Source: Novosphingobium acidiphilum DSM 19966 (GTDB taxonomy: Bacteria > Pseudomonadota > Alphaproteobacteria > Sphingomonadales > Sphingomonadaceae). Taken from it: a stretch of DNA of 6,866 bases. The translations under genes and the position numbers were made by a program. Location of the stretch: assembly GCF_000429005.1 (NCBI RefSeq), contig NZ_AUBA01000035.1, forward strand, positions 1 through 6,866. Reading direction: 5' to 3'. Position 1 is the first letter of the stretch, and each line of letters starts with the position of its first letter. The notes beneath the pieces were generated by a model. That model ran no database searches. It was not told the origin of the DNA and saw nothing but the letters and a program-made list of their open reading frames with translations. Shown here one piece after another: positions 1-6,537 of the stretch.

Positions 1-255
1 AAGATCGAGCGCTGGCACCAGACCTTGAAAAATCGCATCCTGCTGGAAAACTACTTCCTGCCAGGCGACCTTGAACTCCAGATCGAGGCCTTCATCGAGC
101 ACTACAATCACCAGCGCTACCACGAGAGCCTGAAAAACGTCACGCCCGCTGATGCCTACTTCGGCAGGGCCCCAGCCATCATCAAGCAGCGCGAAACCAT
201 CAAGCGACAGACCATCGAACATCGACGCTTGCAACACCGCAAGCTCGCCGCCTAA
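1..255 (+). CDS. IS3-family transposase (OrfB, integrase core), C-terminal fragment
   Basis: The gene is open from the first base of the window (frame 1) and ends at TAA 253-255, giving the last 84 residues of a DDE-type transposase that cuts and joins IS ends. The visible part starts KIERWHQTLK. The Glu at the third codon fits the last acid of the DDE triad, and the Lys seven residues later fits the conserved K/R that follows it in IS3 and retroviral integrases. Next come the family's C-terminal motifs HYNHQRYHESL and TPADAYFGR, then a basic tail ending RLQHRKLAA. The TTG at 25 is not a real start, because the frame is coding upstream of it. Whether the rest of the gene is intact cannot be seen. 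Confidence 0.9.
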   Translation, partial: KIERWHQTLKNRILLENYFLPGDLELQIEAFIEHYNHQRYHESLKNVTPADAYFGRAPAIIKQRETIKRQTIEHRRLQHRKLAA

Positions 256-329
256 AACCAAACCCCAGACGAGGCCCGCTCTCCGTTAATTTACGCCGCC
301 TGATGTGCCAAATGTTCTGACGACGGACA
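1..329 (+). mobile_element. IS3-family insertion sequence, right part
   Basis: This is the 3' portion of an IS3-family element: the transposase tail (1-255), then 74 nt of non-coding DNA. The likely terminal inverted repeat is the stretch ending TTCTGACGACGGACA at 329. IS3-family elements usually end in CA, and homology to the lipid-desaturase remnant begins immediately afterwards, so I place the boundary there. The left end lies outside the window, so neither the inverted-repeat pair nor a target duplication can be checked. The family is well supported; the exact boundary is inferred. Confidence 0.65.
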
Positions 330-565
330 CATTTGCGCAATATTTCCACGGGAGTCTTCACCGGTTGGAGAATCCCTGGTTTATCCCAGTTCTACGCAAG
401 GCAGGGCTGCTCATGAGCCCCGTGGCCCATCAAATCCACCATGACACCTTGCAACGCGACTTTGCGACCAATTGCGGTTGGTCTAATCCCGTTATCAATC
501 GTTTGTTTATCTCCTTGCGAGCGCAGGGTATGCTTGATGATGCAGGTCTTACGCCCGCAGAATAA
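330..565 (+). pseudogene. 5'-truncated lipid desaturase-like gene (CarF/TMEM189-type domain)
   Basis: This frame gives about 78 residues, from FAQYFHG to GLTPAE, stopping at TAA 563-565. The order of motifs (a histidine near the start, then LLMSPVAHQIHHD, then NCGWSNPVINRL) resembles the C-terminal half of the Lipid_desat / TMEM189-CarF domain. In that family an HxxHH box precedes a TGWxNPLLD-like segment, and the histidines hold the metal of a membrane desaturase. CarF and TMEM189 introduce the vinyl-ether bond of plasmalogens, but bacterial homologues vary, so the substrate is unknown. The N-terminal half and its membrane segments are missing: the reading frame runs back into the right end of the IS3-family element, which probably inserted in or deleted into the gene. 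The GTG at 305 lies inside the IS and is not a native start. Its last 17 bp overlap the 3' end of kpsS tail to tail. Family recognised by eye only. Confidence 0.65.
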
Positions 566-1823
566 GATTGGTTTCTTCTGTGCTCAACTCGCGTACTGGC
601 ATGACAGGCAGGCCATCGTCGGAAAGTAGCCGCCTCACGCTGTTTTTGACGAGTGTCGCAACCCCTGACTTGCTCGCTAAGCCACCGCGAACCAAGCACT
701 TGGCGTGGATCATGCGTTTGAACGCCCGGTAAAGTTTGTCGTCAGGATATTGCGGTTGTGTCCAGAAGGTATCGAGCCCCAATTGATGGGTGATGCCTTC
801 TACGTCATAGACTGCCTCACCCAAGGCTATCACAGGGCGACCGACTTCGAGTCCGAGCGTGCCTGACGTTGAATTGACGCAGACCATGCCCCTTGCCTTC
901 GACGCGAGCTCACCCAGATCGCCACCGTCCATGTGATGAACGCGATCTGCAACCCCGAGTTTCTTGGCCATATGTGCGATGGTTGTACGCCAATTGCGAT
1001 AGCTACTGTCGAGCGGATGTTCTTTGACAACGAGAACGGCATCTGCCGCCGCGAACTTGGCGAAACTCTCAAGAACATATTCCACAGCGATAACCATGGA
1101 CCCGAACGGCGAGTGGGCGCGAATCTGGTAGTCCCCTGAAAGTTGCAAGGGGAACAGGAAGTACTGTTTGCGCTTGATCAGCATGAGAGTCTGCTCGGCT
1201 TGGCGCGCGCGGCGACCTTTGCGAGCGAGTTTGATGAGCCAACCGATGCCGTCAAGCGCCAGCGAACCCTGCCTATGGCTCGAGTAAAAAGGATAAGCGA
1301 ATTTGCGCACGACAACGTGGTAGTAATGCCAAAAGCTGTCATGCGCCCGACGCTTGAAGCTTGCCGTTATCCGCGGCAGGTTAGGTACGTCCGGAAGCCA
1401 TTTGGCTTGCGAAAGAATGATTTCGGGATTGCGTTCGATGGGCGAATGCCCATTCACGCCATCGCGTTCAAGCGTCATCCAGTCGGGCCGAATGTAGCCT
1501 TCTTCAAACACATGGATGTGGACTCCGCGCATGCGTGCCATGCGCAAAGCGATCTGATGCATGGGCCTACAATCACCAAAAAGCACCAAATCAGTGATCT
1601 CGTGGGTCCGCACATAGCGATCGAAAAAAATCGGCCATTTTCTGCGACCGCCACGGTAATTGACGCTTCTTTCGGGCCAATCGTACGCATCGCCGCCGCA
1701 TATATTGATGCGGTGTGTATCCATGCCTCTGTCTTCGAGGGCCTTTGCAAGTTCCCGAAAAAACGGCCCAGGGGGGCCCTGAAGGAACAGGAACCTTTTG
1801 CTCTGATTCGCGGCGATAAACAT
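549..1823 (-). CDS. kpsS: KpsS, capsule-anchor Kdo transferase (first Kdo onto phosphatidylglycerol)
   Basis: The product has 424 residues, in the normal range for KpsS. In group 2 capsule systems KpsS acts at the cytoplasmic face of the inner membrane and adds the first beta-Kdo from CMP-Kdo to (lyso)phosphatidylglycerol, starting the linker that KpsC extends. Visible motifs are LQGPPGPFF (14-22, the family's N-terminal signature), EEGYIRPDW (107-115), KEHPLD (267-272) and NSTSGTLGLEVGRPVI (317-332). No signal peptide is evident, as expected for a cytoplasmic or peripheral enzyme. The start is ATG 1823-1821, which shares one base with the kpsC stop (TAATG) and is preceded by GGAGG six bases upstream. 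An open frame continues 78 codons further up, but it overlaps kpsC and lacks family motifs. Translational coupling to kpsC is likely. It ends within the last 17 bp of the convergent desaturase remnant. Confidence 0.92.
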   Translation of the reverse strand: MFIAANQSKRFLFLQGPPGPFFRELAKALEDRGMDTHRINICGGDAYDWPERSVNYRGGRRKWPIFFDRYVRTHEITDLVLFGDCRPMHQIALRMARMRGVHIHVFEEGYIRPDWMTLERDGVNGHSPIERNPEIILSQAKWLPDVPNLPRITASFKRRAHDSFWHYYHVVVRKFAYPFYSSHRQGSLALDGIGWLIKLARKGRRARQAEQTLMLIKRKQYFLFPLQLSGDYQIRAHSPFGSMVIAVEYVLESFAKFAAADAVLVVKEHPLDSSYRNWRTTIAHMAKKLGVADRVHHMDGGDLGELASKARGMVCVNSTSGTLGLEVGRPVIALGEAVYDVEGITHQLGLDTFWTQPQYPDDKLYRAFKRMIHAKCLVRGGLASKSGVATLVKNSVRRLLSDDGLPVMPVRELSTEETNLILRA

Positions 1824-3448
1824 TACCGACCTCCGAACATTGTGCTCAAAACGGCTTGCAGTTTGCCCTGCCATTCTCTGAGCAGAACGAGATACGAGGT
1901 AACTGTTGCTTCGCCTTTCGCCATACGTTCGATGACGACTTCGGCAGGGCAGGGTAGGCGTGTGACTGGATCGATATACCGAGGATAAAGCAGCAATGTT
2001 GCAGCAACGAGTTCGTTGAGCGAACGCGTGCGTGTTCTGCGCGGGGACATTGCGCAAAGGTCTTTGGTGAGACCCCAGCCAGCGTAAAATGGCATACCGT
2101 GCGTGATGACGCTTTTTCCTCGAATGAGGGCCTCAAAACCGGCCAGAGACGTGATGACGTGAAGACAATCCACAGCGTTGATCAAAGCGGCAACCGGGCC
2201 GGTGCGTTCAATATGATTAGCATAACTAAGAATTTGCTCATCGGGAATGTTACCCTTGCGGTGACCAGCTTCGACATCTGGATGAGGCTTGTATACGATC
2301 CAAGCGTCATTCTCGATTGCACGGGCTCTAGAAAGTAGCTCCAAATTGGAGATACCTCGTCCGCCGCTTATCATTGACCGATCGTCCTCTACTTGCCCAA
2401 TGACAAGTACCCGGCGCTTGTCGCTTGGCGGAAGATCGATCGCTCCGCTTCCCGACGAATACTTTGAAATAGATGCTTCAATTAGTTTCGCACAAAGTGC
2501 CGAGGCGCGCTCACAAAGCGTTGAGTTTATTTCTTGGGTCTCGAGAATCGTTTCGAGATCGCTCGGTGTTTCCGGGTCGAAGTAAACACCCCTTGAATCG
2601 ATTATTATGGACAAAGGTGGGACACAGTTTGCACCCAAGCCTTGTGATCTTATGAAGCCGTCCTCGACCTCACAAATTTGGAAACCTTGTGCTACAAGGT
2701 CTTTGAGCAGGGCAGGAGTCGTACGCGATTTCCACGCTGCGACTTGAACGGCACCGTCTCCTCTACAAGGCACACGGCGGCTATAGGGGGGCGTATTGGC
2801 TCCATCCCAGAGGAGTGCATCGAGCGTCACGCGCTTCCAGCCCGCAACTCCATAAATCGCCCCAATCGAACGGTTTGCATCTATGAGTTTGCGCCATTCT
2901 GCCAATTGCTCGATCGCCTGAAAAGGAGACCAATCGGAGCCATCGAAAGGCGAGATGTAGCTCCACTGTGCGACTGCTGACGCGAGGGCTGATAAAGGCT
3001 CGTGGCCACATCGCTCGAAATGGCCTGATCCAAAAATTCGAACATGCTTGTCGAGTAGGGCGCAAACCAAAGCAATGTCTTGGTTCGCATCGGCCCAAAT
3101 TGCGTTTGCATGTTGGGCGAGATGCCATGGATCTGGACAAGCTGGTGTTGTTCGATGGCCTTGGGGGATACTCAATCCCGGTTTTTCGACGATTGTGCAG
3201 GATTGACCATCAAGAAATGAGAGCATTTCATGGAGTTGGTTCGTATTGTCTGGAACCAGCACGAGCTTGTGATGGATCGCGAGCTTCGGCCGCACGCCCC
3301 AAAATGTTCCCCCGACCTGTTCTTGGCGCAAAACATCTGCCAATTTTGGGAGGTCGACATCGGCGCAGCCTGGGCTAGCCAAGCTTGTCACTCGGCTGCC
3401 AGGGAAGGGGGGAATCCTTAGGAAATATTGCATAAGTGCTGTGGTCAC
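1823..3448 (-). CDS. kpsC: KpsC-like capsule-anchor Kdo transferase, short form with one complete GT module
   Basis: The product has 541 residues from GTG 3448, or 536 from ATG 3433; neither start has a strong ribosome binding site. E. coli KpsC (about 675 residues) has an N-terminal GT99 module making beta-(2->4) and a C-terminal GT107 module making beta-(2->7) Kdo links. Here the C-terminal module is complete: EDGFIRSQGLG (262-272), PPLSIIIDSRGVYFDP (277-292), GQVEDDRSM (351-359), YKPHPDVEAGHRKG (386-399), TSLAGFEALIRGK (433-445) and PFYAGWGLT (453-461). The first ~235 residues carry none of these motifs. Residues 116-148 only faintly resemble the SGFEALL...PFYAGWG region, so they may be the remnant of the second half of an N-terminal module. 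The gene begins 10 nt after kdsA, leaving no room for a longer protein, and overlaps kpsS by 1 bp. The family is secure; activity of the N-terminal part is doubtful. Confidence 0.88.
   Translation of the reverse strand: MTTALMQYFLRIPPFPGSRVTSLASPGCADVDLPKLADVLRQEQVGGTFWGVRPKLAIHHKLVLVPDNTNQLHEMLSFLDGQSCTIVEKPGLSIPQGHRTTPACPDPWHLAQHANAIWADANQDIALVCALLDKHVRIFGSGHFERCGHEPLSALASAVAQWSYISPFDGSDWSPFQAIEQLAEWRKLIDANRSIGAIYGVAGWKRVTLDALLWDGANTPPYSRRVPCRGDGAVQVAAWKSRTTPALLKDLVAQGFQICEVEDGFIRSQGLGANCVPPLSIIIDSRGVYFDPETPSDLETILETQEINSTLCERASALCAKLIEASISKYSSGSGAIDLPPSDKRRVLVIGQVEDDRSMISGGRGISNLELLSRARAIENDAWIVYKPHPDVEAGHRKGNIPDEQILSYANHIERTGPVAALINAVDCLHVITSLAGFEALIRGKSVITHGMPFYAGWGLTKDLCAMSPRRTRTRSLNELVAATLLLYPRYIDPVTRLPCPAEVVIERMAKGEATVTSYLVLLREWQGKLQAVLSTMFGGR
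1830..1834 (-). promoter_or_regulatory. Ribosome binding site of kpsS
   Basis: The minus strand reads CGGAGGTCGGTAATG, with GGAGG six bases before the ATG at 1823-1821. It lies inside the last codons of kpsC and fixes the kpsS start, excluding the 78-codon upstream extension of the open frame. Confidence 0.85.
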
Positions 3449-3458
3449 GGCTCGGCTT

Positions 3459-4283
3459 TCAGCTCTTCACAACTGCGTCTATTTTGGCCAGCTGCGCAAG
3501 AAACGGCTCAAGCTCTGCGAGGGGTAATGCGCAAGGCCCATCGCAACGTGCACGAGAAGGGTCGGGGTGGGCTTCCAAAAACAAGCCAGCAATTCCCACA
3601 GCTACGCCAGCTCGGGCGAGGGGGGCAATTTGGTTTGCGCGCCCACCTGCACTATCGGCGCGCCCGCCCGGCATTTGAAGGGCGTGAGTGACATCAAACA
3701 AAACGGGTGCCAACGGCTTCATGAGGTCGATGCCAAGCATATCAACGACGAGGTTGTTGTACCCGAAGCTTGTTCCCCGCTCGCACAAGATCACGCGATT
3801 GTTTCCTGCTTCAGCGCACTTCGTGAGTATGTGTCGCATCTCGTGAGGCGCAAGAAACTGGGGTTTTTTGATGTTTATTACAGCTTTTGTTTTGGCAAGC
3901 GCGAGCACAAGCTCAGTTTGCCGGGCCAGGAATGCTGGCAGTTGAAGAATGTCGGCTACTTCAGCGGCTGCGGCAGCCTGATAAGGCTCATGGACATCAG
4001 TGATGATCGGAACACCGAAACGGTCCTTGATCTCACCCAGCATTTGGAGACCCAATTCCAAGCCTGGCCCGCGATAGGAATTGATCGACGAGCGATTGGC
4101 TTTGTCGAAACTTGCCTTGAAAACGAAAGGGGTACCCAATCGGCTTGTCACTTCGACCATATGACCCGCCACCTCATGCAAGGTGTCGCGATCTTCGATG
4201 ACATTCATGCCCCCCACGAGAACAAGCGGGCGATCATTGGCAAAGATGATGCCATTGGGAAGATGAACGGTTTGCTGCATCAT
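3459..4283 (-). CDS. kdsA: KdsA, 3-deoxy-8-phosphooctulonate synthase
   Basis: The cytoplasmic enzyme condenses phosphoenolpyruvate with arabinose-5-phosphate (made by KpsF) to Kdo-8-phosphate. The 274 residues match the usual family length. Visible motifs are GGMNVIE (24-30), FKASFDKANRSS (55-66), SYRGPGLE (69-76), DVHEP (96-100), LPAFLARQTELV (115-126), KKPQF (139-143), CERGTSFGYNNLVVDM (167-182), FDVTHALQ (196-203), EAHPDP (237-242) and CDGPCALPL (247-255). Asn27 stands where metal-dependent KdsA enzymes carry a metal-binding Cys, so this is predicted to be the metal-independent class, like E. coli KdsA. The start is ATGATG at 4283-4278; either Met could be used, and no clear Shine-Dalgarno is visible. 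The gene lies 6 nt after kdsB and 10 nt before kpsC, so it is probably translated from the operon mRNA. It may be a capsule-dedicated copy beside a lipopolysaccharide kdsA elsewhere (inference). Confidence 0.96.
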   Translation of the reverse strand: MMQQTVHLPNGIIFANDRPLVLVGGMNVIEDRDTLHEVAGHMVEVTSRLGTPFVFKASFDKANRSSINSYRGPGLELGLQMLGEIKDRFGVPIITDVHEPYQAAAAAEVADILQLPAFLARQTELVLALAKTKAVINIKKPQFLAPHEMRHILTKCAEAGNNRVILCERGTSFGYNNLVVDMLGIDLMKPLAPVLFDVTHALQMPGGRADSAGGRANQIAPLARAGVAVGIAGLFLEAHPDPSRARCDGPCALPLAELEPFLAQLAKIDAVVKS

Positions 4284-4289
4284 TTATAT

Positions 4290-5093
4290 CTAGCGCATTT
4301 TGCGCCGCAGCAAAACTGCCTCAATGGCTGGAATATCCTCCGGGTTGTTGAGTTCGATACAATCCCAGTCAATCGGATCAAAAGGCACGACACGTACGAC
4401 CTGTCCCGCGTCCAGAAAGCGCAATTGCTCAAGCCCCTCGACTTCTTCGAGGGGGGAGGGACGTGTCCTTGCGTAGCTTGCAAGTGCCAAGGGCCGATAG
4501 GCGTAAACACCCAAATGCAGATGCACAAACCTATGCGCATCTTTGCGTTTGGCGTCGACAAACGGCAAGACGCGCTTGGAAAAAAAGAGGGCGCGGTGAT
4601 TGGTGTTGAAGACAACCGTTGTTCCCCCAACCCGCCCCTGCATTTGGTCAGTAACGAGATGGTCATAAAGTGAGGCGGAGCATCGAACAGCTGGCGTAGT
4701 CATCACGGCGTCAGGCGTTTCTGCAAGCGTCTTTACAAGATCGGAAACAACGAAATCAGGGGTCAGCGGTGCATCACCCTGCAAATTGACGATAATTGGC
4801 GCAATCTCACCCAGCACTTCGAGCGCTGCAGCGCACCGTTCTGTACCGTTGCGGCAATGGGTAGGTGTCATGACAACCTGGCCGCCAAAGTTTTGAACCG
4901 TATCGGCGATCCGATGGTCGTCTGTAGCGACCCAAACAGTATGTGCCTCGGAGATTGAGCACGCTGTTTCCCAAGAGCGCTGAATGAGACTCCGTGCGTC
5001 GCCATCGGCGCCGCGAAGAAGTGCCAAAGGCTTGCCCTCAAAACGTTGGGACCCATAACGCGCTGGTATGATGATGGCAAAGTTTGGGGTCAT
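4290..5093 (-). CDS. kdsB: KdsB-type CMP-Kdo synthetase (3-deoxy-manno-octulosonate cytidylyltransferase)
   Basis: The enzyme activates Kdo with CTP to give CMP-Kdo and pyrophosphate in the cytoplasm, the donor used by KpsS and KpsC. The product has 267 residues (family about 245-260). Visible motifs are IIPARYGSQRFEGKPL (8-23, nucleotide loop), WVATDD (54-59), RNGTER (81-86, family SGTER), NLQGDAP (103-109, family NVQGDEP), LGVYAYR (194-200) and LEEVEGLEQLRFLDAG (215-230). Near the C-terminus ELNNPED replaces the family's VDTPED, so the Asp that helps bind the metal appears to be Asn249. Asp107 of the other metal motif is kept. The ATG at 5093 is chosen over a TTG at 5108 because AAAGG precedes it at normal spacing and the sheet-forming FAIIIPARYGS follows directly. 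It sits 67 nt after kpsF and 6 nt before kdsA. The family is clear, though the sequence is divergent. Confidence 0.92.
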   Translation of the reverse strand: MTPNFAIIIPARYGSQRFEGKPLALLRGADGDARSLIQRSWETACSISEAHTVWVATDDHRIADTVQNFGGQVVMTPTHCRNGTERCAAALEVLGEIAPIIVNLQGDAPLTPDFVVSDLVKTLAETPDAVMTTPAVRCSASLYDHLVTDQMQGRVGGTTVVFNTNHRALFFSKRVLPFVDAKRKDAHRFVHLHLGVYAYRPLALASYARTRPSPLEEVEGLEQLRFLDAGQVVRVVPFDPIDWDCIELNNPEDIPAIEAVLLRRKMR

Positions 5094-5100
5094 TTTGACA

Positions 5101-5105
5101 CCTTT
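5101..5105 (-). promoter_or_regulatory. Ribosome binding site of kdsB
   Basis: The minus strand reads GAAAGGTGTCAAAATG, with AAAGG seven bases before ATG 5093-5091. It supports this start over the in-frame TTG at 5108, which would place the site inside the gene. Confidence 0.7.
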
Positions 5106-5160
5106 CAACGCAAATCCGGCCCTTCAGAGGCGGCGAGACGGGAACGGGCTTACTACATTG

Positions 5161-6132
5161 TCAGGTCAGTCCATGGCGCAAGAGGTCATGGATATGGATG
5201 ATGCCAACCGGTTTCTGAGGTGCAATGCCAGTCTTCTCGACGACGAAGGCGGCGGTGATGTTGTTTTGATTTAAAAAAATCAAAGCATCGGATGCGGGCC
5301 AGTTAGCCCCAATTACCTTGGGATTTTGGGTCATAGCCTCGCGCGCGAGCATGGATGGTTGAGTAGGCGTCAGCCGTCTTAAATCACCATCGGTGATGAT
5401 GCCGATTAGCTGGCCGTCGTCTTGAGAGACCCCTGCCAAGCCGAATCCACCAGAGGTCATTGTTGCAATCGCGTCTGTAAGCTTGGTCATGCCGCCGACC
5501 AGAGGCAGATTTTCAGATCTATGCATGATTTCATGGACTGGAGCCAGCGAGAGGCCAATCGTTCCGGCAGGATGAAGGGCGCGCAGATGTCGAGTTGAAA
5601 TACCACGGATGTCCATGACTGTCATGGCGAGTGCATCGCCCAAGGCTAGCTGCACAGTCGTTGAAGTGGTCGGTGCGACATTGACGGAGCACGCTTCTTT
5701 GACCCTCGGCAGGAGGAGCCCAATGTCAGAGAGTTCCATAACAGGAGATTTGCGGCGCGATGCCATGCCAAGGACTGTGATTTTTAGGGCCTGAGCATAA
5801 TGCATCATGGGAAGCAATTCGCGCGTGTTCCCAGAGTTTGACAGCACAAGCAAAACGTCGCCGGTGGTCATCATGCCGAGGTCCCCATGTCCGGCCTCGC
5901 TTGGGTGAACGTAAATCGCAGGCGTTCCCGTAGCTGCAAAAGTGGCTGCGATTTTCCGCGCAATGTGACCCGATTTACCCATGCCGGTGACGACCAGCTG
6001 GCGCTGCAAGCCAGCAATGGCCTCGCATGCTGCAACGAACGATAAATCAAGGTTCTCTGCCAGTTCGTTCAGGCCGGCAAGCTCGGTCATGATAACATCC
6101 TGACCGCGACGCAGGATCTTTTTACTGTTCAT
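5161..6132 (-). CDS. kpsF: KpsF/KdsD-type D-arabinose-5-phosphate isomerase
   Basis: The enzyme converts ribulose-5-phosphate to arabinose-5-phosphate, the first committed step to Kdo. The 323 residues contain a sugar isomerase (SIS) domain (about 30-180) followed by two CBS domains (about 200-257 and 262-320), the standard KpsF/GutQ plan. Motifs are GMGKSG (50-55), EAGHGDLG (79-86), SNSGNTRE (98-105), APTTSTTVQLALGDALA (153-169), HPAGTIG (187-193, family HPGG) and ITDGDLRR (246-253). Lys53, Glu105, Glu146 and His187 fall at the places of the four E. coli KdsD catalytic residues (59, 111, 152, 193), with a constant offset of six. The offset and the length favour ATG 6132. An ATG at 6183 and a GTG at 6195 are also in frame but lack a better ribosome binding site; GGGGA lies about 11 nt before the chosen ATG. 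It is the first operon gene in the window; the IS5-family element begins about 107 nt upstream. Confidence 0.94.
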   Translation of the reverse strand: MNSKKILRRGQDVIMTELAGLNELAENLDLSFVAACEAIAGLQRQLVVTGMGKSGHIARKIAATFAATGTPAIYVHPSEAGHGDLGMMTTGDVLLVLSNSGNTRELLPMMHYAQALKITVLGMASRRKSPVMELSDIGLLLPRVKEACSVNVAPTTSTTVQLALGDALAMTVMDIRGISTRHLRALHPAGTIGLSLAPVHEIMHRSENLPLVGGMTKLTDAIATMTSGGFGLAGVSQDDGQLIGIITDGDLRRLTPTQPSMLAREAMTQNPKVIGANWPASDALIFLNQNNITAAFVVEKTGIAPQKPVGIIHIHDLLRHGLT

Positions 6133-6239
6133 TGTATTGTGTTTCCCCGCATCCCAAACAGCAACGTGCGCTAATGGCCCCATCTTTTCTCGCACATGAA
6201 CAGTTTTGGAACATGGACCAGGTTGCAGGGGCTTCGCTA
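6133..6239. other. Leader and probable promoter region of the kps operon
   Basis: About 107 nt remain between the kpsF start and the presumed IS5-family left end. It should hold the operon promoter unless that was displaced by the insertion. I found no convincing -35/-10 pair on the minus strand. An imperfect 14-bp dyad of the form TGG-N2-CATG-N2-CCA lies at 6207-6220, about 75 nt before the kpsF ATG. No other gene is visible here. Confidence 0.4.
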
Positions 6240-6537
6240 GGCTCAGGACCTATTAAAAGCGTTGCATAACCGATGATAGATTGATTCAATGGCAGCGCAA
6301 GGAGGCGTTGCCATGAGCGATTTGATTTGGTTGTCGGACGCGCAAATGCAGGAGATTGCGCCATATTTCCCGTTGTCGCACGGGATTCCCAGGGTGGATG
6401 ATCGGCGGATTGTCAGCGGGATCATCTTCGTGATCAGGAATGGCTTGCGCTGGCGTGATGCACCCAAGGATTATGGTCCGCACAAGACGATCTACAACCG
6501 GTTTATCCGCTGGAGCCGGATGGGCGTGTTCGACAAG
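6240..6537 (+). mobile_element. IS5-family (IS427-type) element, left part, interrupted
   Basis: The left end is placed near 6240, just after a CTA at 6237-6239; IS427-type elements favour CTAR/TA-like targets. The terminal sequence would read GGCTCAGGACCTATT. The short leader, the GGAGG site and the orfA-type gene start follow the usual layout. The element is interrupted at about 6537 by an IS256-family element and does not resume within the window, so the boundary cannot be confirmed from the other inverted repeat. Confidence 0.6.
6313..6537 (+). pseudogene. IS5-family transposase (OrfA-type), interrupted after about 75 codons
   Basis: The product starts MSDLIWLSDAQMQEI and continues with PYFPLSHGIPRVDDRR, IIFVIRNGLRWRDAPKDYG and HKTIYNRFIRWSRMGVF. 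This is the N-terminal domain typical of IS427-group IS5 transposases, whose first frame usually encodes a little over 110 residues. The start at ATG 6313 is fixed by AAGGAGG at 6299-6305, seven bases upstream; eight in-frame codons before it are not part of the protein. After GVFDK the sequence changes to an IS256-type inverted repeat, and the open frame then runs out of phase to 6630, giving about 30 unrelated residues. The copy is therefore inactive unless the inner element is removed. It points away from kpsF. Confidence 0.9.

Noticed and set aside
466..483. Inverted repeat GACCAA-6 nt-TTGGTC as a terminator between the convergent genes
   Set aside because: It has only a 6-bp stem with no T-run on either strand and lies within the coding frame of the desaturase remnant.
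1143..1988. Long plus-strand open frame of 281 codons
   Set aside because: It is antisense to kpsS and kpsC, whose motifs are unmistakable; the product resembles no family, so it is a shadow frame.
1824..2057. Upstream extension of kpsS by 78 codons
   Set aside because: It lies wholly inside kpsC, lacks KpsS motifs and starts from a poor position; the ATG at 1823 has GGAGG at ideal spacing and the usual TAATG overlap.
3567..4673. Long plus-strand open frame of 368 codons
   Set aside because: It is antisense to kdsA and kdsB, both clear full-length enzymes; it has no recognisable domain.
5094..5160. Possible small gene or attenuator in the 67-nt kpsF-kdsB gap
   Set aside because: There is no open frame with a ribosome binding site other than that of kdsB, and no convincing hairpin with a T-run was found.
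6125..6160. TTGCTG...17 nt...CACAAT as a kpsF promoter
   Set aside because: The boxes match the consensus poorly and the -10-like box touches the kpsF ATG, which would place transcription start inside the gene.
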